In this document: one piece after another, positions 49,150 through 59,441 of the stretch
Layout: the number at the start of each line of letters is the position of its first letter
Numbering within the stretch: position 1 is the stretch's first letter
Origin: Asterella californica
Lineage: Eukaryota; Streptophyta; Marchantiopsida; Marchantiales; Aytoniaceae
Length of the DNA stretch: 64,000 nt
Assembly: GCA_036924285.1 (NCBI GenBank)
Contig: JAYKYS010000010.1
Span: 15,289,001 to 15,353,000 of the forward strand
Reading direction: 5' to 3'
The notes under the pieces: generated by a model
Seen by the model: only the letters and a program-made list of their open reading frames with translations
Database searches by the model: none
Told to the model about the DNA's origin: nothing
Position numbers and translations under genes: made by a program

Positions 49150-51530
49150 TATGGTTGAGAGGCACTGGGGATAATTTTCTTCTGATCGGAACAACTATCA
49201 TGTTAGAAGAAGACCGAATACCGTCCAGGTCATTAGGATTCCTGAGGACCTCTTAGACTGTTACATTCGATTGTACCGTGCACTAAGTCCTACGTTGGGA
49301 CCTGCTGCAACACATGCTTAGTGTTTGAGATGGTTCTTGGACGGAGCTGCAGGTCGTATAGACGGTCTAGAGAGAGCACGTGCCGCTCGTGTAGCCCAAC
49401 CCATCGAGAAAATCCTCGTGGAGGACAATGTTGTTGATGATGATGTTGAGCACGTAGAGATTATGATTATCGAGGATAAATCTATAGTTCAAGATAGTCA
49501 AGCTTTTGATTTGGGAGAGGAGGCTCTTCAGGAGGCATCTATAGAGCATAGAGAGGTGAGTATGGTTTATGGCGCGGGGGAAGATTTTGGAGTTCTGTGA
49601 TGTATTTCATGTGAAGTATCCAAGGCTAGGATGCACTCTTTATTGTCTCAAGCCTGTTGTCACAGCTTACCAACAGTGTTGGCAGCTGAAGTTTAGTTGT
49701 GATGAGAGTCACGCCATTCATGTTTGCAACCGGAGAGATGGAGAGGGATCAAGGATATGTATCATGCTGCTTTATGTGCCGGTCTGAGTTACACGAATGT
49801 TGCGAGCATGTTGGAAGCGATGAGGTTGAATGGACCCACCGAGTCGCATTGGTATGACTTTCAAAGTGACACCGGTCGAGCCATAAGTTGTTGCAGCGCA
49901 GCGGAGGAAATATAGACGCAGCAAAAATAATCTTTGCAGTCTGAGGGTTAGACCGATTGACAGTCGATTGATATCTACGGGTTAGACCTCATTATTCCTC
50001 ATTGTGTTTGACTTGAGTCAAGTATTGATGTCAGCTCATTAGTACTTACAAATATGATTTGATATGCAGAGCCATTGGTATTATATGTTGATTGTAGATG
50101 AGACTCGTCTCGCAACGATACCATGGAACTGTGTCATTCATCAATGTTGCAAACAATCGAGTTATCGAGATGATAACCATGACCAGGATGAAGGCCACTA
50201 GTTCTTGGAGGATAGAGACAGCAGCCGTGGAGAAAGACATTGCCACGTTGAAAGATAAAGGTTTGACTATCTCGGAGATCATCCACGACGACAATCATAA
50301 CATGGACATCACTATTGAGTCGCGAGTCTCTCTCCATTGTGCTTTTATTTATTATGAGTGTATTTCATGTACATTACTTTCACAAGTAACCCACATACAT
50401 GTTTATTGTGTAGAAATGGAATTTGTCATCAAAAAGATCTTTGGCACAAGACAAAAAACATTGTGTAAAAATTCAAGGAGGAGTTGCAAGAGAAAAAGAT
50501 GTCATCAAGAGACCGGAATATTGAGGAGACACTGAGAAGGAGGGAGCTAGCCATATTCTTGATAGCTATGTTGAAAGCATATTGTCGTACAAAGAGTCTA
50601 TCTCTTAGTGGCAGTAAGGCGGACTTTGTAAATTGCATAGCTGAGGATTTAGGACGATCTGCTGAAGACTTCTGGGCACTTGAACGAGCTCGGGGGTTGA
50701 AGTATCATGAGCTTGTAGTACATGATATAGCATACAAGTTGAAGTCATGGATTTACACTTGTGCTCGTGCTGCACGTGATAGGTATTCACTATCATATTA
50801 TGCAAATCATCCTTCGTCTTCATGTTTTTATTTATTCATTGCTAATGTGAGCTTGTTTATTAGGGACGACGAGAGTCCGCATTTGATGGTCTTTGATATC
50901 CTCACAGCGGTGAAGCATTAGACAGGTGACCACACTGATTGTCCTATCCTCCCGAGTGACCGTCGGTGTATCTCTTTAGAGTTTGGAGAAAGAGCACGAT
51001 ATCCTCATGGAGGACGTACGCATCTTGCAGTAGCCGTATTTCTCGAGAAGCATTCCACTTGGTTGAATATGCATTTTTACACACGGGCGAGGAAGAACTT
51101 CATGAGCGAGACGTTCCATTCTATCATCAACAAGTTTACGACAAAGCGGATTCATTGGAGTATCTTGCATGAAGCTCGTTTAGCTTGTGCCGCTATGGAT
51201 TGGAACAAAAATATTCACCATAAAGTTATTCAGAGAAGACAACGTCGACAAAATGACACAACTATCCGTCAAAGATCAGCATTCCAACAAGATCCTTGTT
51301 CCTCCTATCATGATATGAAAAGACTCACTTCGAATGTGCATTTTTTGTCATTGAGGATCATTGATTTGTATGTATTTATCTCCAAGCTATCATTGATTCT
51401 ACTTTATACATTTTTTCATCAAAACGCATTGTTTGAGATCATCTAACATTGCTGACTTTTTATTTGAATGACAGCAGATCAGATATGGCACCTGATTCCT
51501 TCCAATTATGGTCCCACTGCTTGTTTTCTC
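49150..51530 (+). pseudogene. Kolobok-like transposase with SAP-like insert, decayed copy 2
   Basis: Ordered pieces: N-terminal RRRPNTVQVIRIPEDLLDCY (about 49209), LGPAATHALCLRWFLDGAAG (about 49290), FCDVFHVKYPRLGCTLYC (about 49595), MYHAALCAGLSYTNVASMLE (about 49757), VDxRxDS (50089 on), YHGTVSFINVANNRVIEMI (about 50119), SWRIE...EIIHDDNHNMD (50202-50312), CHQKDLWHKTKN (50428 on), an SAP-like motif (50544-50655), YHELVVHDIAYKLKSWIYTC (about 50703) and FYTRARKNFMSETFHSIINK, then KRIH...HEARLACAAMDWNKN (51067-51215). Introns with GT/AG borders remain, for example 50783-50862. A TAG at 50919-50921 replaces a conserved Trp, and there are frameshifts. VDxRxDS, HDD and ETFHS are shared with Kolobok (TTAA) transposases. 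Confidence 0.65.
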
Positions 51531-51533
51531 TCG

Positions 51534-51617
51534 ACTGTCGTGCGCATACACATCGCTACACAACATACATCGCTGTCAGAGGTACACCACACATACACAT
51601 AACACATGGACGATGTC
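51534..51617 (+). repeat. 84-bp duplicated flank, copy outside the left LTR
   Basis: CTGTCGTGCGCATACACATC...ACACATGGACGATGTC recurs almost unchanged at 51936-52017, directly inside the LTR. Confidence 0.9.
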
Positions 51618-51647
51618 ATACACATACACAAGTGTACCACAATAATA

Positions 51648-51935
51648 TGAATAGAGAAATTACCATCTCCAACACTACAACAAATATTACTCACAAATGA
51701 TCAAGCCAAACCCACTCTAAACGCAAAGAGAATCCGGGTTACACTCAACTAGACTACCCACCATAGCCTGGAGCTTGAAGGCTCAACTCGAAGAACTAAG
51801 GCCTCCAAGCCTTACCTGCGAAGTATACCCCTAGTGGGCTCTCCCACCAACTCGCCCTAACGGCACTAACGGCCTTACCGAGATGCGCCACTTCGCACTC
51901 GGTCAACCTAGTCGAGGTGCCAAACTGACGTGACA
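51648..51935. repeat. left LTR of the gypsy element
   Basis: TGAATAGAGAAATTACC to CAAACTGACGTGACA (TG...CA ends); pairs with 61142-61428. Confidence 0.9.
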
Positions 51936-52017
51936 GCTGTCGTGCGCATACACATCGCTACACAACATACATCGCTGTTAGAGGACACCACACATACACA
52001 TAACACATGGACGATGT
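51936..52017 (+). repeat. templated duplicate of 51534-51617
   Basis: Fills the gap between the LTR end and the inverted integrase segment. The sequence also occurs just outside the LTR, so it was probably copied in during break repair. Confidence 0.75.
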
Positions 52018-52018
52018 C

Positions 52019-53211
52019 TATCGTTGAAGTTTGGATTTTACGGGACTCTTACCGTTGACCGTACGTCACCACCGGTATGTGTTGGTGATGGTGGAGCACT
52101 TCTCCAAGTGGATTGAGTTGGTGGCATTACCAGACAAGACGAGTGAAGGGACGGCGTACGCGTTCTTAGATCGAGTGCTAAGTCGTTTTGGAGCACCAGC
52201 TGAAGTGCTGACAGACCAAGGTACAGAGTTCCTTGGTGAGTTTCAGGCCTTGTGTGATCAGGCGCTGATTGATCATCGGACTACATCTCGAGATCATCCT
52301 TAGGCAGATGGTTTGGCAGAGAGGGTAGTTCAGACGGTGAAGAGAAGATTGCGCAAGTATGGCTTGCAGAAGGGCCACTTGGGAGACTGAGATGTGCAGT
52401 TACCATGGTTGGCTATGGGTTACCATTTCAGCCGACAAGCGTTTTTGGCTTCCTTCTCACCGTATTTTCTGTTGTATGGCCGAGATCCAGATCTATCTTC
52501 GGTCATTTGTCGTGATTCTGCTGAGGTGCTGGACCTTGATGACCCGGATATATGGGTGAGAGCATGTTCTCAACGAGCAGAGATATTTCAGAGAGTTATG
52601 CTTATGGCTTTTGAGAACCTAGCGATTGCTCAGCATAGAGACACGTTGCGATATGCGATTATCCGAGGAGGAGGTTATCGACCGTCGATTCGCAGGTTTC
52701 ATCTTGGCGATTATATCTATCTACAGCAGACCACACCGACGACGTTGGACGTTGGATAGTGGCAAGGCGCACTATTTTACGAGTTCGTGAGGTGTTACCT
52801 TCTGGAGTACTCATGTTAGAGGACCGTGATGGTGTTGTGTGAAAGGACCATGTGCGTAATTGCGCGTCATGTCATCTTCCCAACATTGATGGTACCGTTG
52901 ACCCAAGCTTAGCAGATGTACGCGCGGGCTTGAGGTGTATGTTGTGTGGGTCTGCTGGTGGAGCAGCCCATATGTTGATGTGTGATGGTTGTTCGAGAGG
53001 TTGGCACATGTCATGTTTGACTCCACCTCTCAGTGTCGTTCATACTGGATGGTGGGTTTGTCCTCGATGTATATAGCAGGGATAGCCGATTAGATCTTTG
53101 CGTGGTATGGATTGTAGACAGGCGACTAACGATGGGGCGATATAGCACCCGGCCTCCTGATCCTTGCACCCATGAAGGTGTATATCACGTAGTTGGGATA
53201 TAGAGCTATCT
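52019..53211 (+). pseudogene. inverted integrase core, C-terminal domain and PHD finger of the gypsy element
   Basis: The integrase core begins YR-stop-SLDFTGLLPLT (TGG to TGA at about 52025). It continues RYVLVMVEHFSKWIELVALP, VLTDQGTEF and, after a TAG at 52301-52303, ADGLAERVVQTVKRRLRKYG; these hold the D-D-E triad. YGRDPDLSS and LAIAQHRDTLRYA (about 52470-52650) belong to the C-terminal domain. A frameshift precedes 52852-53076, which holds a PHD finger with Cys29, Cys32, Cys44, Cys47, His52, Cys55, Cys70 and Cys73 and the hallmark GWHMSCLTPPL. PHD fingers read histone H3 tails; at the end of an integrase one could steer integration to particular chromatin. The rest of pol is on the opposite strand, so this block is inverted. 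Confidence 0.85.
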
Positions 53212-53264
53212 GGAGTTAGAGGGACCTAACCGTCAGTTAGTTTGACGGTTAGGTCCCTCTAACT
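53212..53264. repeat. perfect 22-bp foldback at the inversion junction
   Basis: AGTTAGAGGGACCTAACCGTCA, GTTAGTT loop, then the exact complement, with the arms listed here in two blocks (AGTTAGAGGGACC, TAACCGTCA). It joins the inverted block to the minus-strand pol and encodes LEGPNRQ on both strands. Confidence 0.9.
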
Positions 53265-55281
53265 GTAAGGAGTGTAACTGTGGAATAGGAGCATTAAATG
53301 ATGCTCGTACTCGATCACAAACCACACATCGTGCGACAAACTGTTGCACATCGATGTGCATACCACGCCACCAATATTGTCCTTGGAGTAAGTTATGCGT
53401 ACCCTTCACTCCAAAATGTCCCAACTCCTCATGGGCATGTCGTACTAACTGTGCCCTCTGGGATGGATGTGGCACTATCCGTACCCTTCCATCACCCCAC
53501 ACTCGAAGTACATGTCGTCCTTCTCGTCGAAATCTCTTCGCTCGTTGAAGGACACGATCTCGCTCCTTGGCATTTATTGTGCCTACTACCACACCAGTAC
53601 GTAGATACTCCATCACGATCACATCATCATGGATATCTCGCTGGTCTGAAACACCATCTCCACCCTCAGGATCTGGAGACTCGTCATCTACTCTCTGACC
53701 TGAGAAAGATACGACTTGGTCCTCCATACTAGAGTTCATGGTCAACACACAAAGAAAGGCAAATGCATGCCACCCTGTCACTATCTCCTCATCATCCCAT
53801 CGAGCCCCAGTCTGATCCTGCTGACTCGTGCACGGGTTGCGACTCAACCCATCGACATCTAGGTTTGCAACTCCAAGTCTATGTACTACCTGGAAGTCAT
53901 ACTCCTGTAAGATCAGAGCCCATCGTGCAAGCTTCCATGTAAGCTTGTCGGACTCCATCAACCACTTGAACGGCTGGTGATCAGTGAGGAGAGTAAAGGG
54001 GTTCTCAAACAGATAACATCGAAAGTGTGCAACAACCCACACTGCTGCCAAACACTCTCCCTCATACGAACTATACCTCGCCTTCGCTGAATTGTTGGAG
54101 CGACTGGCATACGCCATCACGAACTCCTTTTTCTCATCATCATGCTGAGGCAGCACTGCTCCAAGTCCCAACATACTCCAATCGATGTGCAGTTGGAAAG
54201 GACGCCCCCTAACGGGTCTCCTCAAGATGGGAGCAGATGTCAACCTATCTTTGAGCTCTACGAAAGCTCGCTCCTGCTCATCTCCCCACTGCCACTCCTG
54301 GTCCACCTTCATCAGCTTGGTCAACGGCTTTGCAATTGCACTAAATCTCTTCACGTACCGACGATAAAAGTTCACCAAACCAACAAATGCTCGAACTCGA
54401 CTCACATCTGTGGGGCACGGGATACGTGCAATAGCCTCAACCTTCGTCTGTTGAACACCCAATCCACTTGGATAGATGGTGTGACCCAGATACTCTACCA
54501 ACTCTTGGAAGAATTTACACTTCCCAGGGTGTAACTTCAACCCATGAGCTCTCAATCGCTCGAACACATCCCGTAAGTGTCTCTCGTGCTCCTCCACTGT
54601 AGCACTATAGACTAAGATGTCGTCAATATAACATCTGACAAAATCCAATCCTGCTAGGATTCTGTCCATCACCCTTTGGAACTCAGCAGGGGCGTTCTTC
54701 AACCCAAATGATAAGAACCACCACTGATACAAACAATCCTTGCCGTGAGAGTCAACTCCCCAGAATGCTATCTTGGACTTATCTTCTTCTCTCACTGGCA
54801 ACTGATGATACCCTTCTCGAAGATCCAAAGTACTGAAGACCTTCACATGCCCCACTGCATCAAAGATCTCCTCAGGTGTCAGCATGGCATACTTATCGGA
54901 CTTCGTCTGCCGATTGATAGGACGGTAGTCTCCACACATCCGTCTATCCGTGTAGTTGCCATACATATCCTTCTTGGCTGACATAACTGTGGTAGATGCA
55001 TACTCTCCATGCGACATCTCCACCAATCCAGCCTCCAACAAGTCTTGAGTCCTACTCTAGATCAAGGCTCTCTCCATGTCACTGTACCTGTAAGGACGTC
55101 GAAAGATTGACGTGTCATTAGCCAAGTCGATCCGTATACCAGGTCCCTTCAAGGTACCCAAATCCTTCATACTGAAGGCAAAACAATTCCTGTAGCTCTT
55201 CAGGAATCTTTGGACTCTTCGTCTCTCCTCTCCTATAAGCTTGGGTCCAATCTCCGACTCCCAAGTATCCTCTGTCACCAT
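53233..55281 (-). pseudogene. gypsy pol: reverse transcriptase, RNase H, integrase HHCC finger
   Basis: The frame 55041-53233 is open for 602 codons. A preceding piece (55281-55057, KSYRNCFAFSMKDLGTLKG, RRPYRYSDMER) is separated by a TAG where Gln is expected. RT has STLDLREGYHQLP (70-82), FLSFGLKNAPAEFQRVM (109-125) and the catalytic CYIDD (137-141). RNase H has HIDWS, YEGECLA and LLTDHQ as acidic catalytic sites (about 288-365). The integrase zinc finger HEELGH...CVVC follows, and the frame stops at LEGPNRQTN where the inversion begins. This is the least damaged part of the element. Confidence 0.92.
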
Positions 55282-55399
55282 GCTAGAGGTAGAAGACGAA
55301 GTCGTTGACTGCTATCTTGCAACCTCTGGAGCAGTTTCCTTCTGCTCACCACCAACAACCTCCACCGCTATTGTGCGTAAAACTTCTGCAGTTCTAGCT

Positions 55400-56662
55400 G
55401 CAAACTCCACACTCTCTCCTATGACATCCCATGATGTCCAAGGATGACGAACTCCACGTGCCTCACCCCCAGTCTTTGCCTCCACCGACCCGGTAGGCAA
55501 AGAGCTCAAGAGTGCTCGAGCAGTAACACCCGTCGATCGCATCCGACGCTGCTCAGCCAATCTAAGGCTAACAATCCATGTCAAGCAATTCAAGTCCATT
55601 GCTTGACCCAATACTTGACGACGTGAAGCCTCCGATACCGAAGCTACTACCGTCGTACCCGTAGCGAAATCCATTGCTCGCTCTCTTTCATCGACATTGG
55701 GCTCCACCAATTGCCGTAATTGAGCATCCCACACAAGCCCAGGTCCTCCATCTCTGTAAGCATGTGACGTTGGAAAGCTTACCAAAGTAGGTAACGCTAC
55801 CATGGCCGTCCCACTAGGTTCACCACTGCCATGGGTGACCTATCGACGACTCTCACTACTTGAGATCGTCGTCCTGCATCCAAGATGCTATCAACCGTGA
55901 GATGTGCTGATCGTCTCACTCCATCGTGTGCTTGCTTAAGCACCTCTCTCGGTAACAAGTTCGTCCACCACAACCGTGGACGATGTGCACGAGATCCTAC
56001 TCTCGCTGCATCCAACAACACTGCTGGTCCAATCCAAGACCGCACTTGGTGCACACTCGTCATCATCTATGTACGAGCATCACCCAACAAAAGAACGTTC
56101 TCCAAGATGTACGCTGGAGAATCCACCTGATGCATCTGGAGATGTCGTAAGATCCGTAACATCTTCTAGAACATCCTAGATCACGGATCATGTAAACCCT
56201 GACCTCTCCCAACACGTGTGTGACCTTGACATGGCCATCCGGCTATCACCAAGTGAATGGTGTCAACAAAGTAAGATCCTGCGTCCCCAACAGCGAAATA
56301 TCTGACGGTAATGCTTGCTGGTATCCTCTAACAGCTGATATGGGCAACAACTCAAGATATCTCTGCACCAAACGTGTCACATGTCGCAATGAGATGCGTC
56401 TCGCAATCTCATCTTTCTCCACATACAAGTATCGCTGTACTTGTATGTCTGCTTGCAATACCGCAGCCAAACCTGTGCTGATCCCTCCAAACAGCTCCAG
56501 CACACATACACCCTCCTCTGGATACTGCCACACAATGAGAGTCGTATCCAACGATGATAAGGTCACAGGGCTAGTAGCAGGAACAACCTTTTGTTCCTCT
56601 ACTGGTGGTACAAAGGCTTCACTCCAAGCCTGCTGCACCAACTGATCAGCATACTGCTGCAA
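55400..56662 (-). pseudogene. C5-cytosine DNA methyltransferase domain inside the gypsy polyprotein
   Basis: The enzyme would transfer methyl groups from SAM to C5 of cytosine in DNA. In order on the minus strand: motif I VLELFGGISTGLAAVL (about 56503-56456) for SAM binding; an acidic motif II/III region YLYVEKDEIARR; motif IV IAGWPCQG, with PCQ at 56234-56226 holding the catalytic Cys; motif VI YILENV, with ENV at 56102-56094; motif VIII RAHRPRLWWTNLLP (about 55991-55950); motif IX/X ERERAMDFATGTT and LGQAMDLNCLTWIVS (about 55695-55555). The length of about 400 residues is right for a full catalytic domain. Lesions: frameshifts near 56250 and 55800, and stops at 56183, 56168 and 56069, all explicable by C to T or G to A changes. 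It lies in the polyprotein between protease and RT. Confidence 0.88.
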
Positions 56663-57249
56663 CTCTCCACTCGAAATCCAGAGTGGAACATCAAGGCAGA
56701 TGGTACTAACGTAGATATGCTAGGCATGCCCTCCACCTCCTCAAAGACCGGAGTATCCTCCGCATAGGCATTGCCTTCCAACAACTCGCTCGGCCAAGTG
56801 ATGACCGAACTGAATCTTGCAACGGATGCCATCGTCCCTGGTGTAGGCTCCGTCGTCCCAACTCTAACACTGAATCGCACTGGTAAGCGGCTCACTCGTC
56901 TCTCACCGGACTGCCAACTTGGTCTGTAAGATGTTGTCTTCGCCCAATAGTCGATCATGAACCCATAGAATACAACACAGCACCTCCAACCAATACATCA
57001 TAAGACTCTGCGGTTGTAACGATGGCCTTGGCCCTCACCATAGAGCCATCCGTGGGATGATCTGACCGAACTCTCACCGTCAACATCTCACGTGTCATGT
57101 GTAGAGCCGTACCTCCTGATCCCCCTAGAGATGTCTGCAACTGGAATGGACATCTCTCCACCTCGGACTTCTTTAGACCCAAACCAATACACGCCGCCTT
57201 TCCCAACATCAACGGTTGGGCTCCAGAGTCTAATAAGACCTTCTGGGGT
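56599..57249 (-). pseudogene. gypsy aspartic protease and linker to the methyltransferase
   Basis: VLLDSGAQPLMLGKAAC (about 57236-57190) is the retropepsin active-site motif DSGA, followed by a beta-rich segment to 56955 (TTAESYDVLVGGAVLYSMG). The linker 56958-56640 leads into the methyltransferase frame. A TGA at 57249-57251, where TGG is expected, separates it from gag in the same frame; a frameshift lies near 56640. Confidence 0.75.
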
Positions 57250-59441
57250 CAATACACTTTCTCTGAAGGTGCCACCAAACAGAAGATACCACTTCTGTTG
57301 TCCAACAACACCACACCTGGTGCCAAACCAGCACGGTCAATCGCCGGCCTAGCTGGTAACTCATCTAACCTAGCAGCCGCCGCTTGCCAAGTACCACTGG
57401 TAGCTGTCCTGATCCTCAACTCCATGGACACGTCTACCGCCTCTCGCTGAACTACTTCAGCCCTAGAGGTAACTACATCCTCGCTCTCACTGAGCGTGAC
57501 CGCCAACTGGAACACTGGAGCCAAGTGGACTCCCAATGCCCTCATATCCGTGGCTGAGAATAGTGAGGCTCGCAAAACTGTTGTAGCCGTCCCCAACATC
57601 GAGTTCGACGTCGCATCCACAGACGTCGAGGGTGGACTCACATCACACCCACTCTTGGATATCGATGCCTCCAACTCTATTGCACCATCGGTAGGCCGTT
57701 TAGGAACCATAGATGTGGTCCTCAACGCCTCCGATAACGTGAACGACTGGGGAAGCCTGGTCTGTCTACCAGCCTCCCCGCGTTGTGGATCCAACTCCAC
57801 TGACGCACCTCGTGGCTTAGAGACACGTACTGCACCTCTAGTCACTGCCGCAGATGCCTCAATCTGCGCCACACCAACCATGAAGTCGAAGTCACCTCCT
57901 TCTCCTCCATAAGACGTGGAAGCCTCTGATCCACCTGATCTCCGCTGAGCCATAGCCATACTAGCTATCCTCTGCTCCAACTGCTCAATCCGAGCAGCCA
58001 TACCTTCTTCTGACGTCGTAGCAGGCGGTGGACCGACCGGTCCTCTCCCAGGTGCTGGACCTCTACCTCCAGCTCGATCACCACGGGAAGCTCCTCCGGC
58101 TCGTCCACGATCAGTCTTCCCTTGCCGCAACTCGGGATGGAGATCAAAACAACGGTCACTACTGTGACCAGGTCGTCCGCAATGCTCACATTGCCTAAGT
58201 ACTACTTGAGACGTCCTTGACGTCCCTGACGTCTCATAACCTCTCCTCTGTGGACAGTCCTTCTGCTGATGAGGACCGTCACACGTCCAGCAAGGACCCG
58301 CTTGCTGCTGACCAGAGAAGGATGGCATGGGCTTCTGCCCACCAGATCCTCCAACACCTCCTTGAGATCGTGACTGCTCCGCACGATCCTTACCACCACC
58401 ACCACCACGCTGTTGCGTAGCCTGTGATCCTCGAGAAGAGGTGGTCGCTCCATGTGGTGTCTCCTTGTAACTCAGCAACCATCACCCTCTCCTCCACCAT
58501 GTTGAGCTCAATCCGCTCAGCCAGACTAAAAACCGCCAACGTCGGAGCGGTATCTCTAAGAAGAGTAGCATCTCTAACTCTCTTATGCAGCTCTCGGTCT
58601 AGTATCCCATACCAGAACTGGACTACCAGTGCTTCCGTCACCTCTTGGGTAACGTTGATCAACCGCCTCATGCGAGTAAACGCCTCGCGTAGGCTCTCTC
58701 CAGTCTTCCGCTGGAACTCCACCAGACTCCTCAACTTGTCGGTCCGCACACCCTGATAGTTCTTCCTCAAACATTGGAAGAACTGAACCACAGGGTTAAA
58801 CCCTGGTGGTATCTCGCTCACACTACCACCTGCTCCACTACCTGTGGACGCACCGCTGGTAGTAGGTACTCCGCCACCTGTGGCTGTACCATTGCTACTG
58901 GCACCCGAACTCGCAGGTGCTACGCCTCCCGAAATTGCGCCAGTAGTGATAGAAACGTAGTTGGGAGACCAATGTTGTCTCCACAACTCGATCTCAACAC
59001 TGTAATCTCGCCTGAACTCATGATAATCGTCCATCGGCGGTCCCTCCAAGTGCTGGAACAAACCCTTCCACGTCATGAAGGGTGTAAACAGCTGTGGGTT
59101 CCACATCTGCTGCAGATCGCACCAACTGTCGAACTCTTGGATGAAGTCATCCAGCTCAATGATACCAATTGTCCCGAGTAACGTCGAGGCCCCTTCGTGG
59201 TCCCATACAACGGTGTGGCGACACTAGACTCATCATCAGAAAACACGCTGTCTGCGTCTGACTCGTCCTCTGGAACAACCGACGGCAATGGTGTAGGTAG
59301 TCGGTACCTCACCCCACTCCGTGTATACCATTGTCCAAGAAGTCCCCACCAGAACCTCCCGAGAACTCCGTGATGAGAGAATTCCGCTAACACACTCCCC
59401 AACCGGAATGTCGCAATCTCTGTCACCATCGTAACCACCAC
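57249..59441 (-). pseudogene. gypsy gag with two CCHC zinc knuckles
   Basis: The capsid protein packages the RNA. N-terminal piece 59441-59073; capsid piece 59106-58390 with VQFFQCLRKNYQGVRTDKLR and ESLREAFTRMRRLI; nucleocapsid piece 58478-57249. Knuckles at about 58292-58149 are CWTCDGPHQQKDC (CX2CX3HX4C) and CEHCGRPGHSSDRC (CX2CX4HX4C). A Gly/Arg-rich stretch and a short coiled coil (ARIEQLEQRIASMAMAQRR) follow. Two frameshifts split the gene. Confidence 0.85.

Noticed and set aside
49569..49915. Two overlapping independent small genes
   Set aside because: They are adjacent frame-shifted parts of one Kolobok-like transposase, as shown by alignment with copy 1.
57496..57912. Plus-strand frames over gag, pol and methyltransferase (also 53298-53732, 54142-54534, 55885-56130, 57097-57450)
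   Set aside because: Antisense shadows of the minus-strand polyprotein.
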